From NCBI GenBank assembly GCA_038049695.1, contig CP142452.1, forward strand, positions 35,700,501 to 35,764,500: 64,000 bases of DNA, in the 5' to 3' direction. The notes under the pieces are model-generated. The model made no database searches and had not been told where the DNA came from. It saw only the letters and a program-made list of their open reading frames with translations. This document shows positions 43,607-55,531 of this stretch, in pieces (positions within the stretch are counted from its first letter, which is position 1; each line of letters opens with the position of its first letter). The translations under genes were made by a program, and so were the position numbers. This DNA is from Cinnamomum chago. Taxonomy: Eukaryota > Streptophyta > Magnoliopsida > Laurales > Lauraceae.

Positions 43607-46458
43607 TGTTAGACCCCGACCCAGACCAGTTCGATTAGTGTGCGATTAGTATGTGTTTAGTCTTAAATGGGTTTAGTTGTGGTTGGGTTAGAAGTGATTA
43701 GCTTTAGTCCTGGACATAGCTTTGGGAATTTTGAGAACGTTTAGTATTGGTTAGACACACTCAAGAAGGCTTGAGTGCACGTGTAAGCTTGGGAAGATCG
43801 TATCGTTTTCCGTGTGAGTGTGGTTTTGATTTCATTTGAATGATCTTTTTATGTGTTACAACTTTCGTATTAAGCCCATTCATGTTTGAAGCCCAAAAAC
43901 CCAAGTTTTGGCCCAAAGAGGGTAAAATTGTCTTTCTTGCACAAATCTGGACACAATTTTCGAGATCTCAAAACCATGTCAAAAATATACTTTTTGGAAA
44001 CTAGATATTTCGACGATCATTTTATCCTTCTTCGTCGAAGTCATCCGAGGCCCACAAGACCATGTTTTAGTCACTTCAACTTCAAGCCAAATGGGGCCCA
44101 TGAGTCATCACTTAATCCCCTTTCCCCTCCCTTTTCATTCATTTCCCAATCTCTGCAACTTTTGAGTCTAGGGCAAGAGAGAAAACCTCTTTTCTCCTTC
44201 ATCTTCCTCACTTGGTTTGATCTAGCTAGAGAGCTCCAAAGGAAATTCTAAGACTACCATTTTCTTCATCTCCTTGCAAGCTCTCCATTGATACAAGTTT
44301 CTTGAGTTTTCAAGTTGGGCAAGAGCTCCTTTTTCTTCCCTCTCTCTTGTTTGACCTTCTCTAGGTAAGAGCTTCAACCCATATTTTTCATGGAGTCATT
44401 TTAGTTTCTTAAGATCATGTTTTTCATGTTTTCAAACCCTATTGGGAAAATGGGTTCCTTGTTTCCATTTTGAGTGAGTTTTGTGTGTTTTCTTGTTTTT
44501 GCTTGTAGTGTGAGATTAGCTTGTGTGAAGAGCTTGGAGGAGAGTGTTTAGCATTTGGGCAAGGCAAGTAATCTCTATAGGACCATCGTGCATGTGTATT
44601 TTAAGCTACATTGTTGTTTTTGGAAATTTTGCATACGAAAATGTTTATAAGCTTCATGATCATGTTTTCCTTGGATTGGATGTTTGGGATTGTGAGAAAT
44701 GTGTATTTTATCCCTTGGAGAGCATGGAGGCTCAGGGAGTGCAGGTGGAATGAAAAACAAGAAGAAGAGAAGAAGGAAATATGGAAAATCTGCACTAAAC
44801 TGTACTTCCCGTGCAGTTTCGGTCAGCTGGCGGTTAGCCGTAATTCCCATTTCGGCTAACCGCGAGCCAACCGAAATCAGCGGTCCCTTTTCCAGTAGCT
44901 GACTTTTGCTTCAGGGTCCTGCGGTCAGCCCTGCGGTTAGCTCACAGCTAGCCACCAGTTCCCTTGCGGCTAACCGTAAGCCAACCGAAATTATTACGGT
45001 TCCTTTTCCAGAGAGCGGCATCAGATCTGGGTTTTCAACGGTCAGCCCTACGGTCAGCTTACGGCTAGCCGCCAGTTTCTAGTTCGGCTAGCCGCCAGCT
45101 GACCGCAAGCTGACCGAAATTGACCAATTCCTAGTTTTGAAGAAGTTTTGCAAGAGTGAAAACTAGAACATGTTAAGTGACCTTTAGCTTGATATTGTGT
45201 ACTCGAAACAAGAGATGTCTTGAACTTCCGGGACACCAACTCTATTCCAAATTCCAACATTTGGGCTTCGAATACACAAAGATCAATCAAAGGTCCTTGC
45301 TTGTGCTTGATAGGCCTTGTGTTCGTGCTTTGGTTTTTGATATGATGCCTATCATCGTGAACTAGTTTTGAAGTGTTAGTACAAGCTTGTTTTGAAGTTT
45401 TGTTAAGAAAAAGGGGATCACTTCCTAAGTGTGTTTTGCATAAATATTATGCCTCGTGCTAGTCGTGCTCGTCGTGTTGTGATAAGTGATTTCCCCCTTT
45501 TTATCTCGACGTGTTTGATCGTGCTTCGCGTGTTTTGTGCATTCATGAATTAAGTAAACACCACTGAGCTTAGACTGCCCTTTCGGTTTGATCCACTGTC
45601 TGGGGGTCTTTAAACATGTGGACTGTCTGCAGACTGGTCGTGTATTTATTACACATCGTGCGTGTCCGGTTCCGCGGCCGGAATTCCCGTCTTTGTGGGA
45701 AATCGTGTCGTGCTTATATTATGTATATCGTGCTTGTCGTGCGTGCTTGCTCTTTTCATTATATAAATGATAGAGAAAGGATGGGCTCTTTGTGGATTGT
45801 AACTTTTCATGACATATTTAGTACTCATGCTAGTTTGTTTTGATACTTCGGCTATTGTGACAGTTCAAATCAAGTATTTGATTTCAAGTGCTTTTCCAAA
45901 GTATTATTGTCATGTTCATGCCTATATTGATTACCTGCCAAACCGTCGTGTTTGACCCTTGCTTGTTGGTGCCCAGGTGCAGGAGACGTTGCCTTTGAGG
46001 AGGAGCGTCAGGAGGAGGCTTGTGAGCCAACTCCCGTGAGAGAGTGGCAGCCCGACGATGTCATCTAGATGTCGGTCTGGTTCTTGAGTTTCGTCACATT
46101 TTGTCTTAGGGTCCTTTTGTTTATGTTGGAGTTGTGTATTGGCCTCTCTTGGGAATTGTAACAAAACTTAATTTACTTTCTTGTTAGACTTGTAACTTGA
46201 ATAATGTTGGGAATGCCTTGTTAACTTATTCCTTTGATACCTTGTCTTGTATATTATTGTGATAGCACCTAAATATTTTACTGGTGCTTATCTAGTTGTG
46301 TTTTGCTACACGCTTCCGCAAATCGTGTACGTGTGAGCCAGATTCCGCGTGTCTTTAGGAATCCTCACCGCGGGAACCTGTGGGAAAATAATGAACCATT
46401 GAGCATAAACATCATCACCAACGTCGCGGGCCCGGGGATCCGTTCTGGGGTCGCGACA
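43607..46458 (+). repeat. E 5' LTR
   Basis: 2852 bp, TGTTAGACCCCGAC to GGGGTCGCGACA. A three-block palindrome array lies at 44815-45120. Short open frames inside it recur identically in the 3' LTR and show no protein-like features. TATA-like atataaat lies at 45761-45768, of uncertain significance. Confidence 0.95.
44815..45120. repeat. Palindrome array (CGGCTAGCCG / CGGCTAACCG type) in E 5' LTR
   Basis: Three blocks of about 75-90 bp start at gcggtcag or cggtcag (44818, 44930, 45049). Each mixes CGGTTAGC, CGGCTAACCG, CGGCTAGCCG and CAGCTGACCG, and the first two end with ttccag. The 3' LTR array is 52520-52820 and lacks 11 bp of the last block. Confidence 0.85.
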
Positions 46459-46462
46459 GGAC

Positions 46463-46478
46463 TGGTATCAGAGCGAGA
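46463..46478 (+). other. E primer-binding site (initiator tRNA-Met type)
   Basis: TGGTATCAGAGCGAGA, four bases after the 5' LTR end. This is the standard site for Tekay-like chromoviruses. Confidence 0.9.
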
Positions 46479-46619
46479 CATGTTTCAGGCACTTAAAAGA
46501 AACTAGAAAGGTCTTAGGAACGTGGCGAGGATTCGTGAGTTCGATAGACTCGTTGGTATAGGACCTTAGAAACCCTTGTACCATGTTTATTGTGTGCTAA
46601 CTACTTGTCTTACAGCAAT

Positions 46620-49600
46620 ATGCCTCCGAGAAAAGCTCCAAATCATCATGCTTCAGGCAGTAATCATAATGAGTCAGATGCATCTGAGACACCTACAGCC
46701 ACACAGTTTCAGGAACTTATGCAAGCCATGATAGCACAGCAAAGGCAGGCTAATGAGAACCAAGCAAGGTTTCAAGAGCAGTTGGCTAAGAAGGATGATG
46801 AGATGGCACAAGTTCAAAGGCAGTTATTGGAAGTCCTTCAGAACAGGAATGTAGCAACACCCGCAGGTCCACAGATTGTTATTCAGAATAGGGATCCTGA
46901 CCCTAATGCTCTATTTGAGAAGTTTAGGAAGAGAGCACCCAAAGAATTTTCGGGCAATGAGGACCCACTAGTGGCAGATGACTGGCTAGTCAATACGGAG
47001 AAGATCTTTGATGTCTTCATGTGCACGGGTATACAGAAGGTCAACCTCACAGCTTCATTATTTTATGGGCTTGCAGACCGGTGGTGGCAAACAGTCAAGG
47101 ACCCATATGCAGTGATGGCAGATGAAGAAGCATGGGCAGCTTTCAAGATACAGTTTCAAGACAAGTACATTCCCTCTCATGTCAAGAGGCAAAAGGCTAT
47201 TGAGTTTCAGCAGCTCAAGCAAGGTAGCATGACAGTGTTGGATTATGTCACCAAATTTGAAAGATTGGCTAGATATGCCACCGAGCTGATTGACACGGAA
47301 AGGAAGAAGATAACCAAGGTTTTGGAAGGGTTGAATCCGATTATCATGAGAGATGTCATAGGTGTAGTACCTCCAGCTACATATGATGAGGCAGTCAAGC
47401 GGGCATGCACCTTTGAAGATATTAATAATATGATTGTTCAGGACAGGAAACAACAGTTTCAGCAGCAGAACCAGAGACAACAACAGGGCAAGAAGCCAAG
47501 GCAAGAGCAAGGCCATGTGAGGCAGGGTTGTGGACATTGTGGCAAGAACCATGAGACCCACGAATGTCGTAAGGCCATGGGCGCCTGTTTCAAGTGTGGG
47601 GCTATGAACCATTCAATCAAGGATTGCCCACTACTCTAGAATCAGGGGAACAGGAACCAGCAACAGAGACAAGTAGCTCCTCAGAATCAAGCACCAGTTC
47701 AGAATCAGATGAGACCACCTCAGCAGCAGCAGCAGGCTAGGCCACCAGTCCAGAATCAGAATGCTCGTCCTCCACAGCAGAACAGACAAGGCCAGGGAAG
47801 GCAGAACCAAGTACCGAACAGACTACAGATGCATGGACGTTTGTACTATCTCAACCGTGCAGATGCTGAAGCTGCAGGAGACGTGGTAGAAGGTAAACTT
47901 CTTGTTTGTGGGGTAGAAGCCCATATTTTGTTTGACCCTGGATCCACGCATTCATTTTCATCCCCTAGTTTTGTTAAGTTGATTGATGCACCATGTAGTG
48001 AGTTGGATTACATTTTAGTAGTGACCACTCCAGTAGGGAAACAAGTTGTGTGTAGAAACCATTACCCTAGTTGTACAGTGTTGTTAGGAGATGTGAACTT
48101 ACCGGCCAACCTCATAGTTTTAGACATGCATGATTTTGATGTTATTTTAGGCATGGATTGGTTAGAAGCATATCATGCCACCATGGATTGTTTTAGTAAG
48201 ACTATCACATTTAGATTCCAAGGACCACAGGCAGAGTTGATATTTCAGGGGAACAGGAGAAAATCTCAGGCAGGGTTTATTTCAGTGTTGAAGGCAAGCA
48301 GATTAGTTCAGAGTGGGTGCCAAGCATTTATTGCGTTTATCACGGAGGATAAACAGTCCCAAGGGGTGGAGGATATCCCCATTGTGTGTGAATTTTCGGA
48401 CGTTTTTCCAGAAGAAATCCCGGGTTTACCACCAATTAGGGAAGTTGAGTTCACAATTGAGCTTCTTCCAGGGACAGCTCCGATCTCGATTGCACCATAC
48501 AGGATGGCTCCAGCAGAAATGGGTGAGCTAAAGCTCCAATTGCAAGATTTGTTGAGCAAAGGTTTTATTAGGCCAAGTGTTTCACCGTGGGGAGCACCGG
48601 TGTTGTTTGTGAAGAAGAAGGATGGAAGCTTGAGAATGTGCATTGACTACAGGAAGTTGAACCATGTGACAGTGAAGAACAAGTACCCTTTGCCAAGGAT
48701 AGACGAATTGTTTGACCAATTGCAAGGAGCAGCCTATTTTTCTAAGATAGACTTGAGGTCAGGGTACCATCAGTTGAGAGTTAGAGACTCAGATGTTCAG
48801 AAAACAGCCTTTAGAACAAGATATGGGCACTATGAGTTCTTAGTGATGCCCTTTGGCTTGACGAATGCACCAGCAGTCTTTATGGCTTTGATGAACAAGG
48901 TCTTTGCACCTTATTTGGATCATTCCACAGTAGTATTTATTGATGATGTCCTGGTATATTCTAAGAGTAAGAAGGAACATGAGGAACATTTGAGGACAGC
49001 GTTGCAGCTCTTGAGGGACAACCAGTTATATGCGAAACTCAGTAAGTGCGAATTCTGGTTAGAGCAAGTTGCTTTTCTAGGCCACATCATATCCAGAGAA
49101 GGTTTAGCAGTTGATCCAGCCAAGATAGAGGCAGTTGTTAGTTGGGTGAGGCCAAGCAGTGTGACAGAGATTAGAAGCTTCTTGGGGTTAGCAGGCTACT
49201 ACAGAAGATTTGTCCAAGGTTTTTCGTCCATCGCAGCCCCTTTGACGAAATTGACTAGGAAGAATGTCCCATTTGTGTGGACCGATCAGTGTGAAACCAG
49301 TTTCCAAGAGTTGAAGGGAAGGTTAACCACAGCCCCGATTCTTACATTACCCTCGAGCAACGGCGGATTTATTGTTTATACAGACGCTTCGAATGTGGGA
49401 CTGGGTTGTGTATTGATGCAAGATGGCAAGGTGATTGCTTATGGCTCGAGGCAGCTGAAGGACCATGAGAAGAATTATGCGACTCACGACTTGGAGTTGG
49501 CAGCAGTTGTTTTCGCATTGAAGATGTGGAGACACTATCTCTATGGAGAGAAATTTGAGGTCCATTCAGATCACAGAAGTTTACAGTATTTGTTCTCGCA

Positions 49601-51275
49601 GAAGGATTTGAACATGAGGCAGAGAAGGTGGATGGAGTATATCAAAGATTATGACTTTCCAATTAAGTATCATCCAGGCAAAGTGAATGTGGTAGCAGAC
49701 GCCTTGAGCAGGAAATCAGTGGTTATGGCTAATTTGAGAGGAATGGGTGTCTTACAGCAGTTTGAAGAGTTGGGTGTAGAAGTGCAAACCCTCAGATTGG
49801 GTGCGATGTTAGCGAACATGACAATTTCAGAACCTACATTCATCCAGAAGATTAAGGAAAATCAGTTACAAGACCCAGACTTGGCCAAGATAGTAGATGT
49901 TATTGCAGAACGCCCCGATTTCAAGATGGTGAATGGGATATTGTATTTCCGTGACCGGTTGTGTGTGCCAAATGTGGATGATTTGAAGGATGAGATAATG
50001 AATGAAGCTCACAGCACGAGGTATTCTATGCATCCGGGTAGCACGAAGATGTACCACAATTTGAAGAATCGATTTTGGTGGAACAACATGAAGAGAGAGA
50101 TAGCAGCTTTTGTGTCTCGTTGTCTAACTTGTCAGTTGATCAAGGCAGAGCATCAGAAGCCTCCAGGTTTGTTACAGCCTTTGGAGATTCCGGAGTGGAA
50201 ATGGGAGCACATTACCATGGATTTCGTTTCCGGTTTGCCTAATACTAAGAAGGGAAATAATGCAATTTGGATCATTGTAGATCGCCTGACAAAGTCTGCT
50301 CACTTCATTCCGATGAAGACAGGGAACATGATGCACATGGCACCACTTGCGAAGTTATTTGTTGATGAGATTGTTAGTAAGCATGGTCAGCCCGTCTCCA
50401 TTACTTCAGATAGAGACAGTAGATTTGTTTCAAAGTTTTGGAAAACTCTTCATGAGTCGATGGGTACCAAGCTCCAGTTCAGCACAGCTTATCATCCTTA
50501 GACCGATGGTCAGTCAGAAAGGACGATACAGACTCTCGAAGACATGTTGCGTGCTTGTGTATTGGATTTCAAGATTCAGTGGGATGAGTGCTTACCTCTT
50601 TGTGAATTTGCTTATAACAATAGTTACCACTCGAGCATTGGTATGGCACCTTTCGAGGCACTTTATGGTAGAAGATGCAGAACTCCGGTTTGCTGGGAAG
50701 AAGTCGGTGAACGTAGTTTCCATGGACCGACGATAGTTGGAGAGACAAGTGAAAAGGTCAAGTTGATTCAGGAAAGGTTGAAGATTGCCCGAAGTAGGCA
50801 GAAGAGTTATGCAGACACTCGCAGAAGAGAATTGCAGTTTCAAGTGGGTGACAAGGTGTTTTTGAAAGTCTCACCAACTAGGGGGACATTGAGATTTGGA
50901 CAGAAGGGCAAATTGTCTAGAAGGTTTATTGGTCCGTATGAGATTTTGAGCAAGATTGGAGATGTAGCTTATAGACTTGCGTTACCGCCGGAATTCTCCG
51001 GGGTACACAATGTTTTTCACGTTTCGATGCCCAAGAAGTATGTCTCTAGTCCTGCACACATTCTACAACATGAGCCTTTAGAGATTCGAGAAGATGCCTC
51101 GTATGTGGAAAGACCGATCAAGATCATTGATACCAAAGAGCAAGAATTGAGAAACCGAACTATTCATTGGGTCAAGGTACTTTGGGAAAATCACGAGCCA
51201 GAGGAAGCCACCTGGGAATTGAGAGAGCAAGTGCAAAGGAAGTATCCACAGCTTTTACCTGAGGTAAATGTTTGA
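46620..51275 (+). pseudogene. gag-pol: E gag-pol with C-terminal chromodomain, two in-frame TAG codons
   Basis: I chose ATG 46620 (MPPRKAP) over the in-frame ATG at 46590 because basic MPPR starts are usual in Tekay gag. The frame has 1551 codons with stops only at codons 340 (47637) and 1294 (50499). Domains: gag with a Gln-rich coiled-coil start (about 30-80) and capsid-like core; two CCHC knuckles, about 304 and 323 (CFKCGAMNHSIKDC); protease FDPGSTHSF near 440; reverse transcriptase with CIDYRKLN and FIDDVLVYS near 773; RNase [11 protein letters not shown] near 920; integrase zinc finger near 1131-1170 (CLTCQ), core residues in TMDF (about 1200), TSDRDSRF (about 1262) and DGQSERT (about 1299); chromodomain about 1490-1540 (VKVLWENHEPEEATWE). 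The second stop falls in the highly conserved YHPxTDGQ motif where Gln is expected. Chromodomains are thought to guide integration to heterochromatin. Confidence 0.93.
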
Positions 51276-51297
51276 TTTATTTGGTGGACCAAATATC

Positions 51298-51312
51298 CAA
51301 AGGGGTGGAGGA
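51298..51312 (+). other. E polypurine tract
   Basis: caaaggggtggagga lies directly before the 3' LTR TG at 51313. Confidence 0.85.
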
Positions 51313-54163
51313 TGTTAGACCCCGAACCAGACCAGTTCGATTAGTGTGCGATTAGTATGTGTTTAGTCTTAAATGGGTTTAGTTGTGGTTGGGTTAGAAG
51401 TGATTAGCTTTAGTCCTGGACATAGCTTTGGGAATTTTGAGAACGTTTAGTATTGGTTAGACACACTCAAGAAGGCTTGAGTGCACGTGTAAGCTTGGGA
51501 AGATCGTATCGTTTTCCGTGTGAGTGTGATTTTGATTTCATTTGAATGATCTTTTTATGTGTTACAACTTTCGTATTAAGCCCATTCATGTTTGAAGCCC
51601 AAAAACCCAAGTTTTGGCCCAAAGAGGGTAAAATTGTATTTCTTGCACAAATCTGGACACAATTTTCGAGATCTCAAAACCATGTCAAAAATATACTTTT
51701 TGGAAACTAGATATTTCGACGATCATTTTATCCTTCTTCATCGAAGTCATCCGAGGCCCACAAGACCATGTTTTAGTCACTTCAACTTCAAGCCAAATGG
51801 GGCCCATGAGTCATCACTTAATCCCCTTTCCCCTCCCTTTTCATTCATTTCCCAATCTCTGCAACTTTTGAGTCTAGGGCAAGAGAGAAAACCTCTTTTC
51901 TCCTTCATCTTCCTCACTTGGTTTGATCTAGCTAGAGAGCTCCAAAGGAAATTCTAAGACTACCATTTTCTTCATCTCCTTGCAAGCTCTCCATTGATAC
52001 AAGTTTCTTGAGTTTTCAAGTTGGGCAAGAGCTCCTTTTTCTTCCCTCTCTCTTGTTTGACCTTCTCTAGGTAAGAGCTTCAACCCATATTTTTCATGGA
52101 GTCATTTTAGTTTCTTAAGATCATGTTTTTCATGTTTTCAAACCCTATTGGGAAAATGGGTTCCTTGTTTCCATTTTGAGTGAGTTTTGTGTGTTTTCTT
52201 GTTTTTGCTTGTAGTGTGAGATTAGCTTGTGTGAAGAGCTTGGAGGAGAGTGTTTAGCATTTGGGCAAGGCAAGTAATCTCTATAGGACCATCGTGCATG
52301 TGTATTTTAAGCTACATTGTTGTTTTTGGAAATTTTGCATACGAAAATGTTTATAAGCTTCATGATCATGTTTTCCTTGGATTGGATGTTTGGGATTGTG
52401 AGAAATGTGTATTTTATCCCTTGGAGAGCATGGAGGCTCAGGGAGTGCAGGTGGAATGAAAAACAAGAAGAAGAGAAGAAGGAAATATGGAAAATCTGCA
52501 CTAAACTGTACTTCCCGTGCAGTTTCGGTCAGCTGGCGGTTAGCCGTAATTCCCATTTCGGCTAACCGCGAGCCAACCGAAATCAGCGGTCCCTTTTCCA
52601 GTAGCTGACTTTTGCTTCAGGGTCCTGCGGTCAGCCCTGCGGTTAGCTCACGGCTAGCCGCCAGTTCCCTTGCGGCTAACCGTAAGCCAACCGAAATTAT
52701 TACGGTTCCTTTTCCAGAGAGCGGCATCAGATCTGGGTTTTCAGCGGTCAGCCCTACGGTCAGCTTACGGCTAGCCGCCAGTTTCTAGTTCGGCTAGCCG
52801 CCAGCTGACCGAAATTGACCAATTCCTAGTTTTGAAGAAGTTTTGCAAGAGTGAAAACTAGAACATGTTAAGTGACCTTTAGCTTGATATTGTGTACTCG
52901 AAACTCGAGATGTCTTGAACTTCCGGGACACCAACTCTATTCCAAATTCCAACATTTGGGCTTCGAATACACAAAGATCAATCAAAGGTCCTTGCTTGTG
53001 CTTGATAGGCCTTGTGCTCGTGCTTTGGTTTTTGATATGATGCCTATCATCGTGAACTAGTTTTGAAGTGTTAGTACAAGCTTGTTTTGAAGTTTTGTTA
53101 AGAAAAAGGGGATCACTTCCTAAGTGTGTTTTGCATAAATATTATGCCTCGTGCTAGTCGTGCTCGTCGTGTTGTGATAAGTGATTTCCCCCTTTTTATC
53201 TCGACGTGTTTGATCGTGCTTCGCGTGTTTTGTGCATTCATGAATTAAGTAAACACCACTGAGCTTAGACTGCCCTTTCGGTTTGATCCACTGTCTGGGG
53301 GTCTTTAAACATGTGGACTGTCTGCAGACTGGTCGTGTATTTATTACACATCGTGCGTGTCCGGTTCCGCGGCCGGAATTCCCGTCTTTGTGGGAAATCG
53401 TGTCGTGCTTATATTATGTATATCGTGCTTGTCGTGCGTGCTTGCTCTTTTCATTATATAAATGATAGAGAAAGGATGGGCTCTTTGTGGATTGTAACTT
53501 TTCATGATATATTTAGTACTCATGCTAGTTTGTTTTGATACTTCGGCTATTGTGACAGTTCAAATCAAGTATTTGATTTCAAATGCTTTTCCAAAGTATT
53601 ATTGTCATGTTCATGCCTATATTGATTACCTGCCAAACCGTCGTGTTTGACCCTTGCTTGTTGGTGCCCAGGTGCAGGAGATGTTGCCTTTGAGGAGGAG
53701 CGTCAGGAGGAGGCTTGTGAGCCAACTCCCGTGAGAGAGTGGCAGCCCGACGATGTCATCTAGATGTCGGTCTGGTTCTTGAGTTTCATCACATTTTGTC
53801 TTAGGGTCCTTTTGTTTATGTTGGAGTTGTGTATTGGCCTCTGTTGGCCTCTCTTGGGAATTGTAACAAAACTTAATTTACTTTCTTGTTAGACTTGTAA
53901 CTTGAATAATGTTGGGAATGCCTTGTTAACTTATTCCTTTGATACTTTGTCTTGTATATTATTGTGATAGCACCTAAATATTTTACTGGTGCTTATCTAG
54001 TTGTGTTTTGCTACACGCTTCCGCAAATCGTGTACGTGTGAGCCAGATTCCGCGTGTCTTTGGGAATCCTCACCGCGGGAACCTGTGGGAAAATAATGAA
54101 CCATTGAGCATAAACATCATCACCAACGTCGCGGGCCCGGGGATCCGTTCTGGGGTCGCGACA
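51313..54163 (+). repeat. E 3' LTR
   Basis: 2851 bp with the same ends as the 5' LTR. It carries an 11-bp deletion in the palindrome array and a 10-bp duplication (ggcctctgtt) relative to the 5' LTR. Confidence 0.95.
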
Positions 54164-54434
54164 CTATTGAAAAGCATAAATAGTGGAAATCCGGTGGGGT
54201 GTTGGTTCACAAGCCGGTAGTGGATGTAGGCATTGAGGCCGAACCACTATAAATCCTTGTGTGATGGTGATTGCTTTGTGGTGATTCTTTTGTTAGCTTC
54301 CGCATCTTGTATGATTAATCATCACATGTGACTAGTTTGTTTTAAAGAAGTTATAATTTGTTATAATTGGTCATAAATGAAGCTCACCCTATTAACCCCC
54401 CTCTAGGGTTCGGATCCCTAGGACTTTCACTTGT

Positions 54435-55531
54435 CACAACAAGAGGCTGAGGAAACCCTCAAAGAAGTTCATGCTGGTCTTTGTGGAGCTCATCAGGCTG
54501 GTCCCAAGCTCTACGATCAGATAAAAAGGTTGGGATATTACTGGCCTACCAAGGTAGCTAACGCCATGCAATTTGCTAACGCTGCCGCCAATGCCAAGTT
54601 CATGGAGACTATGTTCATATGCCTCCAGAATGGCTACACCCCACAGCATTCTCATGGTCGTTCGAAGCTTGGGGTATGGACATCATAGGTCCTATCTCTC
54701 CCCCATCAAGCAAAGGCCATCGCTTCATCTTCGTCGCTATGGATTATTTCTCCAAATGGTCAGAAGCATTTACGCTCAGCGAAATGAAGGCCTCATCAAT
54801 CATTCAATTCTTGCGCATCAACATTATTTGTCGCTTCGGCATACCTAAAAGATTCGTTCATGATAACGGACCGCAATTCCAGGATCACCGATTCTACAGG
54901 TTTTTTGACAAGTACAAAATCCAAAGTTGTCCTTCGACTCCGTACAATCCGGCAGCAAACGGACTAGCAGAAGCCTTCAACAAGACACTCTGTAAATTTC
55001 TCTAGAAAATGGTCTCTAGTCACAAAAGAGACTGGGGCGACAAACTTCATGAAGCTTTGTGGGCTTATCGAACCACCGTTCGAGGACCAACCCATAGCAC
55101 ACCATTCTCTTTGGTCTATGGATGCGAAGCTGTTGTCCCTTTGGAAGTACAAATTCCTTCCTTAAGGGTATCTCTGCAAAATGACATGGCGCAAGAAAGC
55201 AATGTCAAATTGAGACTCCAAGAACTGGACAATCTCGACGAAAGACGGCTTAAAGCCTTACAAAGCATTGAGTTGTACCAAGCACGCATGGCAGGATCTT
55301 TCGACAAAAGGGTTCGGCAACGTGCCTACAAAAAAGGGTGACTTGGTTCTTGCAGTAAAAAGGCCAATGGTTTTTTCCCACAAATCCAAAGGCAAACTCA
55401 AACCAAAATGGGAGGGACCCTTCGTCATTGACAAAGTCTTCTCCAACGGCGTATACACACTTCTAAACATGGAGGGCGACAGAAGTATATTGCCCATCAA
55501 CGGCAAGTTCTTGAAGCGGTACTACCCTTGA
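54435..55531 (+). pseudogene. pol: A2 pol, integrase part
   Basis: Continues A2 pol after the nested insertions. The zinc-finger region (QQEAEETLKEVHAGLCGAHQ) is read from 54431 and its Cys pair appears lost. The catalytic core has GMDIIGP near 54672, VHDNGPQF near 54864 and NGLAEAFNKTL near 54958, the D-D-E triad. TAG at 55003 interrupts it. The C-terminal part is at 55009-55341, then a frameshift leads into 55268-55531 (KPKWEGPFVIDKVFSNGVY), ending in a normal stop. No chromodomain is seen, as expected for Tat-type elements. This domain is absent from A1. Confidence 0.85.

Larger units (their letters stand above)
43607..54163 (+). mobile_element. Full-length Tekay/Del-like chromovirus E (Ty3/gypsy)
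   Basis: A 10,557-bp element nested in B2, with TSD ctatt at 43602-43606 and 54164-54168. LTRs are 43607-46458 and 51313-54163. The primer-binding site is of initiator tRNA-Met type, and one gag-pol frame ends in a chromodomain. By hand count the LTRs differ at about 16 substitutions plus two indels (11 and 10 bp) in about 2850 bp, so its age is similar to that of the copia element. Most of the substitutions are transitions. Confidence 0.95.
41652..54429 (+). repeat. Solo LTR B2 (copia, Sirevirus-like), split by element E
   Basis: Inverse orientation of B1. The left part is 41652-43606 and the right part 54164-54429, about 2.2 kb together. It starts tgttaggaattttg and ends ggactttca, with TSD cttgt at 41647-41651 and 54430-54434. 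It holds a GGTCGACC array (42024-42165) and a TATAAATA at 42189-42196. No B coding region is present, so it was a solo LTR before or after E inserted. Confidence 0.9.

Noticed and set aside
44544-44902. Short open frames in the E 5' LTR, repeated at 52250-52608
   Set aside because: Both sets are LTR copies of each other. They overlap on both strands and show no domain; duplication explains the conservation.
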